Origin: a virus
Reading direction: 5' to 3' (one strand)
DNA: 37,257 nt
Virus record (IMG/VR): IMGVR_UViG_3300009151_000016
Coordinates: 1 to 37,257 of that record
Shown: positions 1-8,092 of the stretch, in pieces
Layout of the letters: each line of letters opens with the position of its first letter
How positions within the stretch are numbered: the stretch's first letter is position 1
Position numbers and translations under genes: made by a program
Notes under the pieces: model-generated
Told to the model about the DNA's origin: nothing
The model's input: the letters and a program-made list of their open reading frames with translations, nothing else
Database searches by the model: none

Positions 1-123
1 ATCTGTGGACACTTCGGTGTACTACCAACACAGTTAGGTATGACCGCTTCTGGTGCGCTAGGAGAAACAGGACATCAGCAAGGCGAAGCATCCACCGCTG
101 AAAACATTGGTATGCGCCCACTC
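1..123. repeat. Left copy of terminal direct repeat (circular assembly overlap)
   Basis: Bases 1-123 match 37135-37257 base for base. The portal reading frame is in phase across the join, so the simplest reading is that a circular or circularly permuted genome was written out with a short overlap. A true 123-bp physical terminal repeat is possible but would have to lie inside the portal coding region, which is unusual. Confidence 0.93.
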
Positions 124-2385
124 ATCATGTGGCTTGAAGATCTGTTGAATCAACTGTCATACCGCTTCCTTGATATGCCTAAAGACTTACGCTTCCAGTT
201 CAGCGATGGAACAGAAGCAGACGAAATGGCTCAAACCAGTCGCAGACAAATGGAGTTCTTTAGTGGTCTTAAACCATTGAATGAGGTTCGTAGCGAAATG
301 GGTTTGCCATTGTTCTCATTCCCTGAAGCCGATCAGCCATTAGTTGTTGCTGGTTCTGTATTAACTCCTGTAGCCGCCGCTTTTGAAACGGTTGCTGTTG
401 ACGCAGGAGAAACAGATCAGCAAGCGTTAAATGCAACTAATGATGTGGCTGTAGAAACAGAATCCAAATCTGCTGAACTAACTCAATTCATTAAATGGTC
501 TAAAGGTGACCGTAAGCGTGACTTCATGTTCAAAACTGTTGATGGTGAAACTGCTGACCGTTTGAATCATCTTGTCCGTCACGACACACAAGCCGCTCGT
601 GATTTAGCCGTGCATCTGCGTAAGGCAGGTGGTGTCCACCCAAAAGTCCACAAGGGAAGGGAACCCTTCCCCAAGAACCATCCAGCGCGAACGGTGTCGG
701 ACAGGCTCGTACGGATTTATACAGACCGATTCGCTTCGGTTGGGAGCGTTGACGCAGAGCGTTTAGCCAGTCAATTTCTGGAGACACCTACTTCGGCTCC
801 GCGCCAATGGTTGAAAGAAAAAAATGTTGTTGTTTATGGTGCTGACGCTGTAAGCCTGTTGGAAGATTTGTTTTACGAATCTGCATGGATGGGGACTGTG
901 GGTGCGCGTGTGTTGGTGCGCCGTTTGAAGAAAGCACAGAAAGCCCCATTGTCTGCGTCATCGGCTGATTGGGTTGATTGGAAGGCTGGCGATGCTGACG
1001 CGGCTAAACAACTGGTGTCTGACGGTATGGGTGCTGGTATGCGAGCAATGCTTGACCGTGCTTCTATTGAAATTAAGGGTATTAACGAAACCACTCTTGA
1101 TCGTATTAGCAACATCCTGAGCCGTGGTGTTGAGGCAGGTGCTACGCCTGTAACGGTTGGTAAAGAGATCCGCGACCTTGTTGGTGATCCACGCAGGGCT
1201 GAGATGATTGCTAATACTGAGATGGCTCGTGCTGTTAATGCTTCTAATGTGGATGAGTATCGCAATGCTGGTGTGACGATGGTTGAGTGGCAAACCGCTG
1301 GTGATGATGGTGTGTGTGAGGATTGCGCCGCTAATGAGGCTGACAATCCGTATGAGATTGGTTCTGAACCTGAAGCCCCTGCACATCCGAATTGTGGTTG
1401 CCAGATTGTTCCTGCGGCGTTTGAGGATTTGGTTGAGTTGACTCCTGATGAGCAGGCTGAGGCTGACGCAATTTTTGGTGATGTTCCTTTTGTTGAGCCT
1501 GAGTCTGATGAGGATCATGCGAATGTTCAGGACACGCATGAGTTGGTGAGTGAGGCTGAGATTCTTTCTCCACCAGAAGAATTGAAACCTGTACGCAACG
1601 AACCTAAATACGCTAGTGAAGAAATACAAAGCCGTATTCAACAGTTCTATGACGAAGTTCTTTATGACGCTAAAGGTAATTTTGTTCACGATTGGGATGG
1701 TTACACAGGTAAGGGTGACAAACTGATGGAACGCTTGTGGCGTGAACAAGGCTTTGATGCCAAACCCACACTTGTTAATGATGTTCAATATGACACATTA
1801 AAAGCACAAGGTTGGGAACCTGTCTATAGAGGCATCGCCGCCGAAACACCAGAAGTAGTACAGCAATATGTTGACGCATACAAACAGGGTGACCCGTTTG
1901 CAGGTAAAGGCATTTTTGGTAACGGCACCTATGCTTCTATCTCTGAAGAAACCGCAGTTCACTTCAGCGAACACACCGCTACTGGTAAAGAAGTCCCACA
2001 CGGAAAAGTTATGGACTTGTTAATAAATCCAGAAGCGCGAATTGTTGATTACGAAACCATGAAAACACAATTCAGGGAATCAATAACCGACATTTTGGCT
2101 GAGAAAAATGCGATCAAACAAGAGTACGGCTTAATGAAGGATTACATGATGACCCCTTCTGAACTTGAAGCGGCTAAAGCAAAAATGCCTGAGTTTGCCA
2201 GAAGCGAACTGCAACGCTATGAAACCCTGCAAGACACATTGGGTGCTGATCCGATGCGTTGGGCAACAGCAGAAGGAATAGATGTTGTCAGGATTGTTAA
2301 CCCAACAGTCAACCTTGCCGAAGGCGCATTGAACGATACCTACCTAGTTATTCTTAACCGTGGCGTAGTAGCCATAAGAAAGTAA
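1..2385 (+). CDS. Portal C-terminus fused to MuF head protein and ADP-ribosyltransferase-like domain (3' part)
   Basis: The frame is open from base 1 and continues the gene that starts at 36007; together they encode about 1170 residues. The portal part ends near base 400. The MuF part (about 480-1430) has the usual core with TEMARAVNAS, VEWQTAGDDG and a metal-site-like CEDC followed by HPNCGC (Cys near residues 815 and 818 of the joined protein). A Glu/Asp-rich linker follows. The last 270 residues contain YRGI (Arg near 986), GIFGNGTYAS and a terminal YLVILNRG strand, the layout of phage and toxin ADP-ribosyltransferases. The catalytic Glu is not assigned with confidence. MuF proteins are minor head proteins, and some carry C-terminal toxin domains. 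Fusion to the portal would hold the enzyme at the DNA exit vertex, which is inference. Base use changes from G/T-rich to A/C-rich near 1565, at the MuF/ART boundary. Confidence 0.85.
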   Translation: MCGHFGVLPTQLGMTASGALGETGHQQGEASTAENIGMRPLIMWLEDLLNQLSYRFLDMPKDLRFQFSDGTEADEMAQTSRRQMEFFSGLKPLNEVRSEMGLPLFSFPEADQPLVVAGSVLTPVAAAFETVAVDAGETDQQALNATNDVAVETESKSAELTQFIKWSKGDRKRDFMFKTVDGETADRLNHLVRHDTQAARDLAVHLRKAGGVHPKVHKGREPFPKNHPARTVSDRLVRIYTDRFASVGSVDAERLASQFLETPTSAPRQWLKEKNVVVYGADAVSLLEDLFYESAWMGTVGARVLVRRLKKAQKAPLSASSADWVDWKAGDADAAKQLVSDGMGAGMRAMLDRASIEIKGINETTLDRISNILSRGVEAGATPVTVGKEIRDLVGDPRRAEMIANTEMARAVNASNVDEYRNAGVTMVEWQTAGDDGVCEDCAANEADNPYEIGSEPEAPAHPNCGCQIVPAAFEDLVELTPDEQAEADAIFGDVPFVEPESDEDHANVQDTHELVSEAEILSPPEELKPVRNEPKYASEEIQSRIQQFYDEVLYDAKGNFVHDWDGYTGKGDKLMERLWREQGFDAKPTLVNDVQYDTLKAQGWEPVYRGIAAETPEVVQQYVDAYKQGDPFAGKGIFGNGTYASISEETAVHFSEHTATGKEVPHGKVMDLLINPEARIVDYETMKTQFRESITDILAEKNAIKQEYGLMKDYMMTPSELEAAKAKMPEFARSELQRYETLQDTLGADPMRWATAEGIDVVRIVNPTVNLAEGALNDTYLVILNRGVVAIRK

Positions 2386-2389
2386 AACA

Positions 2390-3007
2390 ATGACAACCTT
2401 TTCATCATTCAGGGAACTGCGTGGACAAGCAGAAACAACCGTGTTTTTATTAGACGGTATAACTCGCATGGATTTTGTGGATGTTATTAAACAGTATGCA
2501 GACATTAACGATGTTCCAGAGCCGTACCATTCATGGATTGTTGACCCATCTTCCATACCTGAAGATAAGCGTTCATCGGTACGCCGACCATCTGACTATA
2601 GGAAACCTAAAGCATCCAAAGCGGTAGAACCTGAACTTGTAAAGGTGTATCGCAACGCCATAGATCAAGCCATAGACAAACTCAACGCACTCAACACAGA
2701 TGATGAAGGGCGCATAGAAGTCCCGTGGGTACAACACGCCCGACCTAAAATAGAAACCGAACGATGGGCAGACGCAAAACTACGATCATTCCTCATTGAA
2801 GAACTGCAAGCCACACAAAAATATGTGAAACGCGAAACCGTGCAATGGCACATAGAACACCTCAACGACTCTGCACACGACAACCGCGCAATGCCCAATG
2901 TGCTTGTAGCCGACACCGAATATCTCATCTACGATGGTCATCACCGTCTAGTCGCTTTATGGCTTTTGGGTGCTGACACAGCAAACTGCTGGAAACTGGA
3001 GATTTAA
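2390..3007 (+). CDS. ParB/sulfiredoxin-fold-like protein next to the MuF-ART gene
   Basis: A 205-residue protein that starts 4 bases after the portal-MuF-ART stop, so it is very probably co-translated with it. Its C-terminal half ends in YDGHHRLVALWLLGAD, the D-G-H-H-R signature of ParB/Srx-type domains, which in relatives bind or cleave nucleic acid or use ATP/CTP. The N-terminal half is mostly helical and not recognised. It shares the A/C-rich base use of the ART domain, suggesting the two arrived together. It could be a second packaged enzyme or a partner or immunity factor for the ART domain; nothing in the sequence decides this. Confidence 0.6.
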   Translation: MTTFSSFRELRGQAETTVFLLDGITRMDFVDVIKQYADINDVPEPYHSWIVDPSSIPEDKRSSVRRPSDYRKPKASKAVEPELVKVYRNAIDQAIDKLNALNTDDEGRIEVPWVQHARPKIETERWADAKLRSFLIEELQATQKYVKRETVQWHIEHLNDSAHDNRAMPNVLVADTEYLIYDGHHRLVALWLLGADTANCWKLEI

Positions 3008-3009
3008 CC

Positions 3010-3288
3010 ATGAAACATTACGATGTAACCGTGAACACAACAGCAACGCTTGTATTCCAAAGCAATAACCCTTTTGGAGACAACATTATTATCAACACAA
3101 CCAGCACAGGTAAAGATGTTCACTTTGGTGACTCAACCGTGAACACAACATCCACATGGGGCTTTCGTTTGCCTACCTCTACTGACTCGTATGTTTTGAA
3201 TGTTCCGTTTGGAGAGAAACTGTATGCCGCGGTTGGAGCAACAACAGGTGTCATTCACATTCTTGAAACAGCACCAAACAGCAACTAG
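3010..3288 (+). CDS. Small beta-rich head-region protein
   Basis: A 92-residue protein starting 2 bases after the ParB-like gene. It is rich in Thr, Asn and Ser with alternating hydrophobic residues (NTTATLVF, NIIINTTSTG, VNTTSTWGF), which suggests a small beta-sandwich. There is no signal peptide or membrane segment. Small beta-rich proteins near protease and capsid genes are often head decoration or fibre proteins, but I do not recognise the family. It ends in TAG, showing that TAG serves as a stop in this genome. Confidence 0.55.
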   Translation: MKHYDVTVNTTATLVFQSNNPFGDNIIINTTSTGKDVHFGDSTVNTTSTWGFRLPTSTDSYVLNVPFGEKLYAAVGATTGVIHILETAPNSN

Positions 3289-3303
3289 GTGACAAACACC
3301 CTC

Positions 3304-3332
3304 ACTTGTTGTTATCTTGTGAGCAGTATCTA
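3304..3332 (+). promoter_or_regulatory. Possible promoter for the protease-capsid genes
   Basis: The 61-bp gap before the protease gene contains a -10-like TATCTA (3327-3332) and a weak -35-like ACTTGT 17 bp upstream. The downstream gene has its own ribosome binding site (AAGGA, 6 bases before ATG 3350), so its mRNA would be leadered. The -35 is poor and the call is tentative. Confidence 0.3.
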
Positions 3333-3349
3333 TCCATGAAGGAAACCCG

Positions 3350-4519
3350 ATGACCAATAATGCATCTGTGTTCGCACGAATCATCAAAACCGACAAACAA
3401 TCTGACGGGACACTAATGGTTACGGGTATCGCAACTGACGACACCGTAGATGTGGATGAACAAATCTGTGATCCTGAATGGTTGAAATCAGCAATGCCTG
3501 AATGGTTTTCTTGGGGCAACATCCGCGAACAGCACAGCAACATTGCCGCTGGTGTCGCTACAGAGTATGAGGCTAAAGGTTCTCAACACATCATCACAGC
3601 ACGGGTTGTTGATCCTGCTTCGGTGAAGAAAGTGGAGAACGGTGTTCTCAAAGGTTTCTCTATTGGTATCCGCAATCCGCGTGTTATCAAAGACGAAAAG
3701 GCTATTGGTGGTCGCATTGTTGACGGACAAATTGTGGAAGTGTCACTTGTTGACCGCCCTGCAAACCCGACTTGTGTATTGACTATGGCTAAAGCAGTAG
3801 ATGGGCTTTTGAAGTCCGTGGAAGGAAACATGATGAGTGAAGTAATTAAAGCCGCTGAGGAATCAACTGAGGAATCAACCGAGATGACAGCAGAGGCAAC
3901 TAGCGAAATGAAAGCAGTTGAAGAATCAACTGAAGAATCAACAGAGGGTTCAAACCCTGCTGAAGAATCAACCGAGGAATCAACCGAAGTTAAAGCAATG
4001 GAAGAATCCACAATGAGCAAAGAAGCCATGTGTAAAGAATGTGGCAAAGCCGAATCTGAATGCAAATGCGCTGAAGGTGGTTTTGAACGCAAAGCCGTTG
4101 AAGAATCATCACAGGCAGAAGGCGAAGAATCATCGCAAGAGATCGGTGAGGAATCATCGCGTGAAGGTGGCATTGCTGGCGTTGCTGGCAAATCCATTGA
4201 AGCAATTACAGAGCAGTTGACGCGCATTGAAAAGTCACTTACTCTGATGAACGAAACATACGGAAAATTGTTGAAAGGCGTTTCCACTACCGAGGACATC
4301 GCGAAGTCTGTGCAAGAGGTCACAGAGCGTTTGTCAGTAGTTGAAAAGTCACCAGCATCATCCGCACCTGTTCGTATGGCTGTTATAAACAAAGCCCCAA
4401 CCGTGAATCCAGACATTGCGAAAGCATCTGAATACCGCTCTAAGGCAATGGCAACAACAGACAGAAAACTCGCTGACGGGTACTTAGCACTCGCCGCCGA
4501 ACTTGAAACCAACCTCTAA
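3350..4519 (+). CDS. Prohead protease fused to scaffold-like domain
   Basis: A 389-residue protein. Residues 1-150 match the HK97-type (S78) maturation protease, with candidate catalytic His62 (EQHS) and Ser104 (LKGFSIG), and the diagnostic VEVSLVDRPANP. Residues about 165-280 are a low-complexity acidic tract with many EEST repeats, interrupted by a Cys cluster (CKECGKAESECKC). The C-terminal 110 residues are helical and coiled-coil-like (ITEQLTRIEKSLTLMNETYG), as expected of a scaffold. Protease and scaffold in one chain suits capsid assembly followed by self-cleavage. The ATG at 3350 has AAGGA 6 bases upstream. The major capsid gene follows after 18 bases. Confidence 0.88.
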   Translation: MTNNASVFARIIKTDKQSDGTLMVTGIATDDTVDVDEQICDPEWLKSAMPEWFSWGNIREQHSNIAAGVATEYEAKGSQHIITARVVDPASVKKVENGVLKGFSIGIRNPRVIKDEKAIGGRIVDGQIVEVSLVDRPANPTCVLTMAKAVDGLLKSVEGNMMSEVIKAAEESTEESTEMTAEATSEMKAVEESTEESTEGSNPAEESTEESTEVKAMEESTMSKEAMCKECGKAESECKCAEGGFERKAVEESSQAEGEESSQEIGEESSREGGIAGVAGKSIEAITEQLTRIEKSLTLMNETYGKLLKGVSTTEDIAKSVQEVTERLSVVEKSPASSAPVRMAVINKAPTVNPDIAKASEYRSKAMATTDRKLADGYLALAAELETNL

Positions 4520-4537
4520 CCCAAAGGAACCCCCCTA

Positions 4538-6232
4538 ATGGCTACACCAAATCCATCCCAAATCTTCGGCACAGATGATGCCAAAGAACTTGCTATCCGT
4601 AAGGAAGCATTTGACTCAGCACTAACTAAGTCTTTTGACACAGCCGCCGCTGGTCAGTTCCGCCCTGAAGGTTTGAACCTTCCTGTCGGTGACTCTCCTG
4701 CATACGCTCTTGCAGAACTTGAAAAAGCAGTTGGCAACCCAATGCTTGCAAAGTCAATGTCACCAGACGCTTTCTCATCGTTGCAGGCACAAATTGCCGC
4801 ACAGCGCGAGATTGTTAAAGACATCACGATCGGTAACGGTTCAACAACTGGTTCACCAATCGGAACTGGTCTTGTACCGTTTGACCTTGAAGCACCAGCG
4901 AAGTATCTCGCTCCACGCCCAACACCACTCCGTAACCGTTTGCCACGCGAAAAGGGACAAGGCACAAGCCGCCGTTTCAAGCGCATCACAGGTATCACGG
5001 GTTCTGGAACTGGTGGAACAACCAACATTCACCCCGGTATTGCTGAAACCACTCAAAACAACTTTGCTGTTTCGGGTTCGTCAAACGCTCTTTACCTGAA
5101 CCGTGGAAGCAAAATTGCTTACGCTGGTGATGATCAGATCGTTCCTTACTTCCAGTTCAGCCTTTCGGATGAAGTCTCTTGGCAGGCTCAGTACGCAGGT
5201 CAGAACTTCCAAGACATTCGTGCATTGTCGGCAATGAGCCTTCTGTACTCCTCAATGTTGATGGAAGAAAAAATGCTCCTCATGGGTCGTGGTACTAACG
5301 CCGCGTTCTCTGGCGCACTTGCCGCACCAACCGTAACCATCACGGCTCGCGCCGCGGCTACTGGTGAAACTGCACTTGGTCTTACAACTAAGTTGACCGT
5401 CTATGTAACCAGCGATGCTGGCGCATTCGGTGAATCAGTTGTTTCAACTCAGACAGTTATGGGTACAGCATTAACTTCAGGTCAGGTTGCCGATATCACA
5501 GTTTCTTCTGTGACTGGCGCACTTGGTTACAAGGTTTATGTTGGTCAAGCCGCTGGTGCAGTCGCCGCGGCATCGTGCTTCTATGTTGGTCGTACAGGCT
5601 CACGCCTTTACACCGTTCAGGGAACACTTCCTACAACTGGTGACAACGCTGGTAACCACGCCGCAGACACATCTGCATACGGCAACGGTTATGACGGAAT
5701 CATGCCGATCGTTACAGGTGCAAACTCTGGCTACACAAAGAGCCTGAACAGCACATTCAACGCGGTCAGCCCGGGTGCTGAGTTCCAGACAGCCTTTTCA
5801 AGTCTTTATGACTCCGTTAAGGCTGACCCTGACACCATCTTGTTCAACGGTGCAGACCGTAAGCAGTTGTCAGAGTTGTTGAAGAACTCGTCAAGCACGA
5901 ACTACCGCCTCACACTTCAGCAGGATGAAGTTGGCAACGCCGTTATCGGTTCTGTCATCACCGCAATCCAGAACGAAGTAACAGGAAAAGTTGTTCCAAT
6001 GGAAGTCCATCCGTGGATGCCACAAGGAAACACCGCGATCCTTTCGTACACCCTTCCAATTCCAGACTCGCAAGTGTCTAATGTTTGGTCGGTTGTCAAT
6101 GTGCAGGATTACACAGGTATCAACTGGCCGGTTACGCAGTTCGCGTACGAGTCCAGTTCATACTGGTACGGTTCATTCGTGTGCTACGCACCTGCATGGA
6201 ACGCATCAATCACAGGAATCCAAGCCGCCTAA
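4538..6232 (+). CDS. Major capsid protein (HK97 fold) with an inserted domain
   Basis: A 564-residue protein directly after the protease-scaffold gene, with AAAGGAACCCCCC before the ATG. The N-terminal part (to about residue 260) and C-terminal part (from about 380) read as an HK97-type capsid protein. Examples are the APRPTPLRNRLPREKGQG loop and the ending that contains TGINWPVTQFAYESSSYWYG. Residues about 261-380 form a Thr/Val/Gly-rich beta segment containing TKLTVYVTSDAGAFG and GYKVYVGQAAG, which resembles an Ig- or fibronectin-III-type insertion displayed on the capsid. It is longer than many HK97-type capsid proteins, consistent with the insertion. Confidence 0.9.
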   Translation: MATPNPSQIFGTDDAKELAIRKEAFDSALTKSFDTAAAGQFRPEGLNLPVGDSPAYALAELEKAVGNPMLAKSMSPDAFSSLQAQIAAQREIVKDITIGNGSTTGSPIGTGLVPFDLEAPAKYLAPRPTPLRNRLPREKGQGTSRRFKRITGITGSGTGGTTNIHPGIAETTQNNFAVSGSSNALYLNRGSKIAYAGDDQIVPYFQFSLSDEVSWQAQYAGQNFQDIRALSAMSLLYSSMLMEEKMLLMGRGTNAAFSGALAAPTVTITARAAATGETALGLTTKLTVYVTSDAGAFGESVVSTQTVMGTALTSGQVADITVSSVTGALGYKVYVGQAAGAVAAASCFYVGRTGSRLYTVQGTLPTTGDNAGNHAADTSAYGNGYDGIMPIVTGANSGYTKSLNSTFNAVSPGAEFQTAFSSLYDSVKADPDTILFNGADRKQLSELLKNSSSTNYRLTLQQDEVGNAVIGSVITAIQNEVTGKVVPMEVHPWMPQGNTAILSYTLPIPDSQVSNVWSVVNVQDYTGINWPVTQFAYESSSYWYGSFVCYAPAWNASITGIQAA

Positions 6233-6248
6233 TAAATCGGTAAGAGTT

Positions 6249-6288
6249 GGAAAGTGCGTGACCGCCCCATCCGTGTCACGCACTTTCC
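6249..6288 (+). terminator. 14-bp perfect hairpin after the capsid gene
   Basis: GGAAAGTGCGTGAC (6249-6262) pairs perfectly with GTCACGCACTTTCC (6275-6288) around a 12-base loop. It begins 16 bases after the capsid stop codon. No clean U-run follows, so it may be a partial terminator or an mRNA 3'-end stabiliser that raises capsid expression over downstream genes. Confidence 0.6.
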
Positions 6289-6311
6289 TTCACTTGATGG
6301 GAGTGTAAATT

Positions 6312-6566
6312 ATGAAGCGTTTAGTACCGCCAGATAAAGCCGTAGCAGAGACGCAAGTTGGCTCACGGCTTTATCGCCAAATGAAAGATGGAACCGTTCA
6401 CGCTAATGACGCTGATGTGAAGGTGTTGAAAGAAGCAGGGTTTTTTGAACCTAATGCTGGTGGATTCGCCAAAACTAAGGGTTGGGTGTGTGACGATTGT
6501 GGATTCCACGGTTACTTCAAAGTTTGTGGTAAGTGTGGTTCTACAAAAATGAAACAACCAAAGTGA
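6312..6566 (+). CDS. Small zinc-ribbon protein
   Basis: An 84-residue protein with GGGAG upstream of the ATG. The C-terminal third has two Cys pairs, CDDCG and CGKCG, spaced as in a zinc ribbon (WVCDDCGFHGYFKVCGKCG). The N-terminal part mentions no known enzyme motif. It sits between capsid and connector genes, where head accessory proteins are common. A structural or assembly role is inferred from position only. Confidence 0.65.
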   Translation: MKRLVPPDKAVAETQVGSRLYRQMKDGTVHANDADVKVLKEAGFFEPNAGGFAKTKGWVCDDCGFHGYFKVCGKCGSTKMKQPK

Positions 6567-6576
6567 GGACTAGGAA

Positions 6577-7464
6577 ATGACGCAAGAAGTAACTACGATT
6601 TCTGCGTTGTTTTCTACTCCTTATTTGACTGTTGCTGAATATAAGCAGGCACCAACAGCGGTAGATGTTGATGACCTTGTGGGTGGCGGTAGTGCTTCTA
6701 TCAATGATCAGGAGTTAGCGAACTGTATTGCTCGCGCATCTTCGTGGATTGATGCTCATTGCAATCAGGTGTTGGGTGCCACTCTTGATACGGAGTCGTT
6801 TCGTGCGCGTATTTCGCGTGATGGGATGTTGAAATTGCATCCGCGTTTCACTCCGATTATGGGTGTTGTTTCAGCGGCGTATGGCAATGCGCCACAATCA
6901 CAGACTGCTCTTGATCCTTCTACGGCGTGGATTGAATCCATGTCGGTTGTGTTTCCGTTGGGTGGTGTTGTTTCTTCGTTTTATGGGGCTATCCAGTTTG
7001 CTCCTATTTATTCTCAAAATCAGGAACAGTATGTAACCCTGTCGTATGTGAATGGCTATGCCAACACTCTGTTGGCTTCTAGTGCCTCTGCAACGGCTTC
7101 TACGCTGTCTGTAAAGGATCTGACGGGCTTTGTACCCAATCAGCAGTTTCAGATCTATGACGGGGCTTCTAGCGAGTTGCTGAGGGTGGCTTCTAGTTTC
7201 ACGGTGTCACAGGGCGCAGGGTCACTTCCGTTGGCTTCTGCTACCGCGTATGCACACACCGCTGGTTTGTCGGTGTCAGCGTTGCCACCAGCAATCAAAC
7301 TTGCCACGATCTACATGACCAATGTTGTTTTGAAGTCACGCGGTAATGGTGCGCTTGTATTGGGTGGTTTAACTCCGACTGTTATTGAATCAGATAACAG
7401 CGCAGTAGGTAGCGACTATTCATCCGCTATGGACATTCTGAAACCGTACAGGCGTATCCGATGA
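6577..7464 (+). CDS. Head-tail connector (adaptor) protein
   Basis: A 295-residue protein. The N-terminal pattern (LTVAEYKQAPTAVDVDDLV, then NCIARASSWIDAHCNQVLGA) matches the helical start of gp6/gp15-like adaptors that bind the portal ring. The middle is beta-rich and the C-terminus again helical with a short MDILKPYRRIR tail. It is longer than the usual 100-200 residues because of a Ser/Ala-rich beta insertion at about 160-230. The position between capsid and neck genes agrees. It overlaps the next gene by 4 bases. Confidence 0.7.
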   Translation: MTQEVTTISALFSTPYLTVAEYKQAPTAVDVDDLVGGGSASINDQELANCIARASSWIDAHCNQVLGATLDTESFRARISRDGMLKLHPRFTPIMGVVSAAYGNAPQSQTALDPSTAWIESMSVVFPLGGVVSSFYGAIQFAPIYSQNQEQYVTLSYVNGYANTLLASSASATASTLSVKDLTGFVPNQQFQIYDGASSELLRVASSFTVSQGAGSLPLASATAYAHTAGLSVSALPPAIKLATIYMTNVVLKSRGNGALVLGGLTPTVIESDNSAVGSDYSSAMDILKPYRRIR

Positions 7465-7952
7465 GCAGAGCCACTATCCGTAATGCGGTGGCTACATACT
7501 TTGCGGCTCCAGCAGTCACGGGACTGAACAAAGTTTTTACTGCACACCCGAAGCGTATTGAAGCGTCATGGTATCGCTATGGTCAACCAGCAGGCACATA
7601 TTCTGGTGGTGTAGCCATTGTTGCAATCTTGGGTGAGAACGAAGAACGCCGTGGAATAGGTGGTGCTACTTCAGGTAAGAAATGGGTTCACTACGAAGTG
7701 CAACTAGAAGTTTTTATGCACTCAATTCAGCGTCACTCAGAGACAGCGATGGCTGATTTTGATACTCTTATGGACAACATCAAAGACAAATTAAGAGCAG
7801 ATAGATACTTAAATGCGTATCCGTCTGTGGTCTTTGAGGCAGGTGAAATGTATCTTGATGGGGTGTATGGTGAACCAAGAGTTCTTCAAGACGGGTCAAC
7901 CGAGATTTGGGGAGCGATCAGATTTGAAGTTAGTGAGTTTATAAACGCATGA
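7461..7952 (+). CDS. Neck protein, probable tail terminator
   Basis: A 163-residue protein that starts inside the stop of the connector gene. Features such as HYEVQLEVFMHS, DFDTLMDNIKDKLRAD and a C-terminal beta strand (EIWGAIRFEVSEF) fit the alpha/beta fold of siphovirus tail terminator proteins, which cap the tail tube at the head interface. A head-closure protein is the alternative. The stop overlaps the next ATG (ATGA), showing translational coupling. Confidence 0.55.
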   Translation: MSRATIRNAVATYFAAPAVTGLNKVFTAHPKRIEASWYRYGQPAGTYSGGVAIVAILGENEERRGIGGATSGKKWVHYEVQLEVFMHSIQRHSETAMADFDTLMDNIKDKLRADRYLNAYPSVVFEAGEMYLDGVYGEPRVLQDGSTEIWGAIRFEVSEFINA

Positions 7953-8092
7953 AAATTACAGTTAATGAAGAACGCGTCTTTCCTACTATTGGTTTGATTG
8001 CTAATGCTGGTGACACCGTTGATGTTCCTCACGAAGATGATGAAACAAGTAAGCCTGAGAAGGCTGTAACAAAGAAGGTTGGTGACATCTAA
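7949..8092 (+). CDS. 47-residue small protein before the major tail protein
   Basis: A short frame with ATGA overlap to the neck gene upstream and TAATG overlap to the major tail gene downstream. The product has a beta start (MKITVNEERVFPTIG) and a charged Asp/Glu/Lys tail. Tight coupling on both sides supports a real gene. Function is unknown; its place suggests a tail-tube or neck accessory. Confidence 0.65.
   Translation: MKITVNEERVFPTIGLIANAGDTVDVPHEDDETSKPEKAVTKKVGDI

Noticed and set aside
958-1788. Reverse-strand frame of 276 codons
   Set aside because: It lies opposite the well-supported MuF domain and has low-complexity Ile/Arg/Thr content typical of an antisense shadow.
3583-4512. 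Reverse-strand Ser/Asp-rich frame of 309 codons
   Set aside because: It is the complement of the EEST repeat tract in the protease-scaffold gene.
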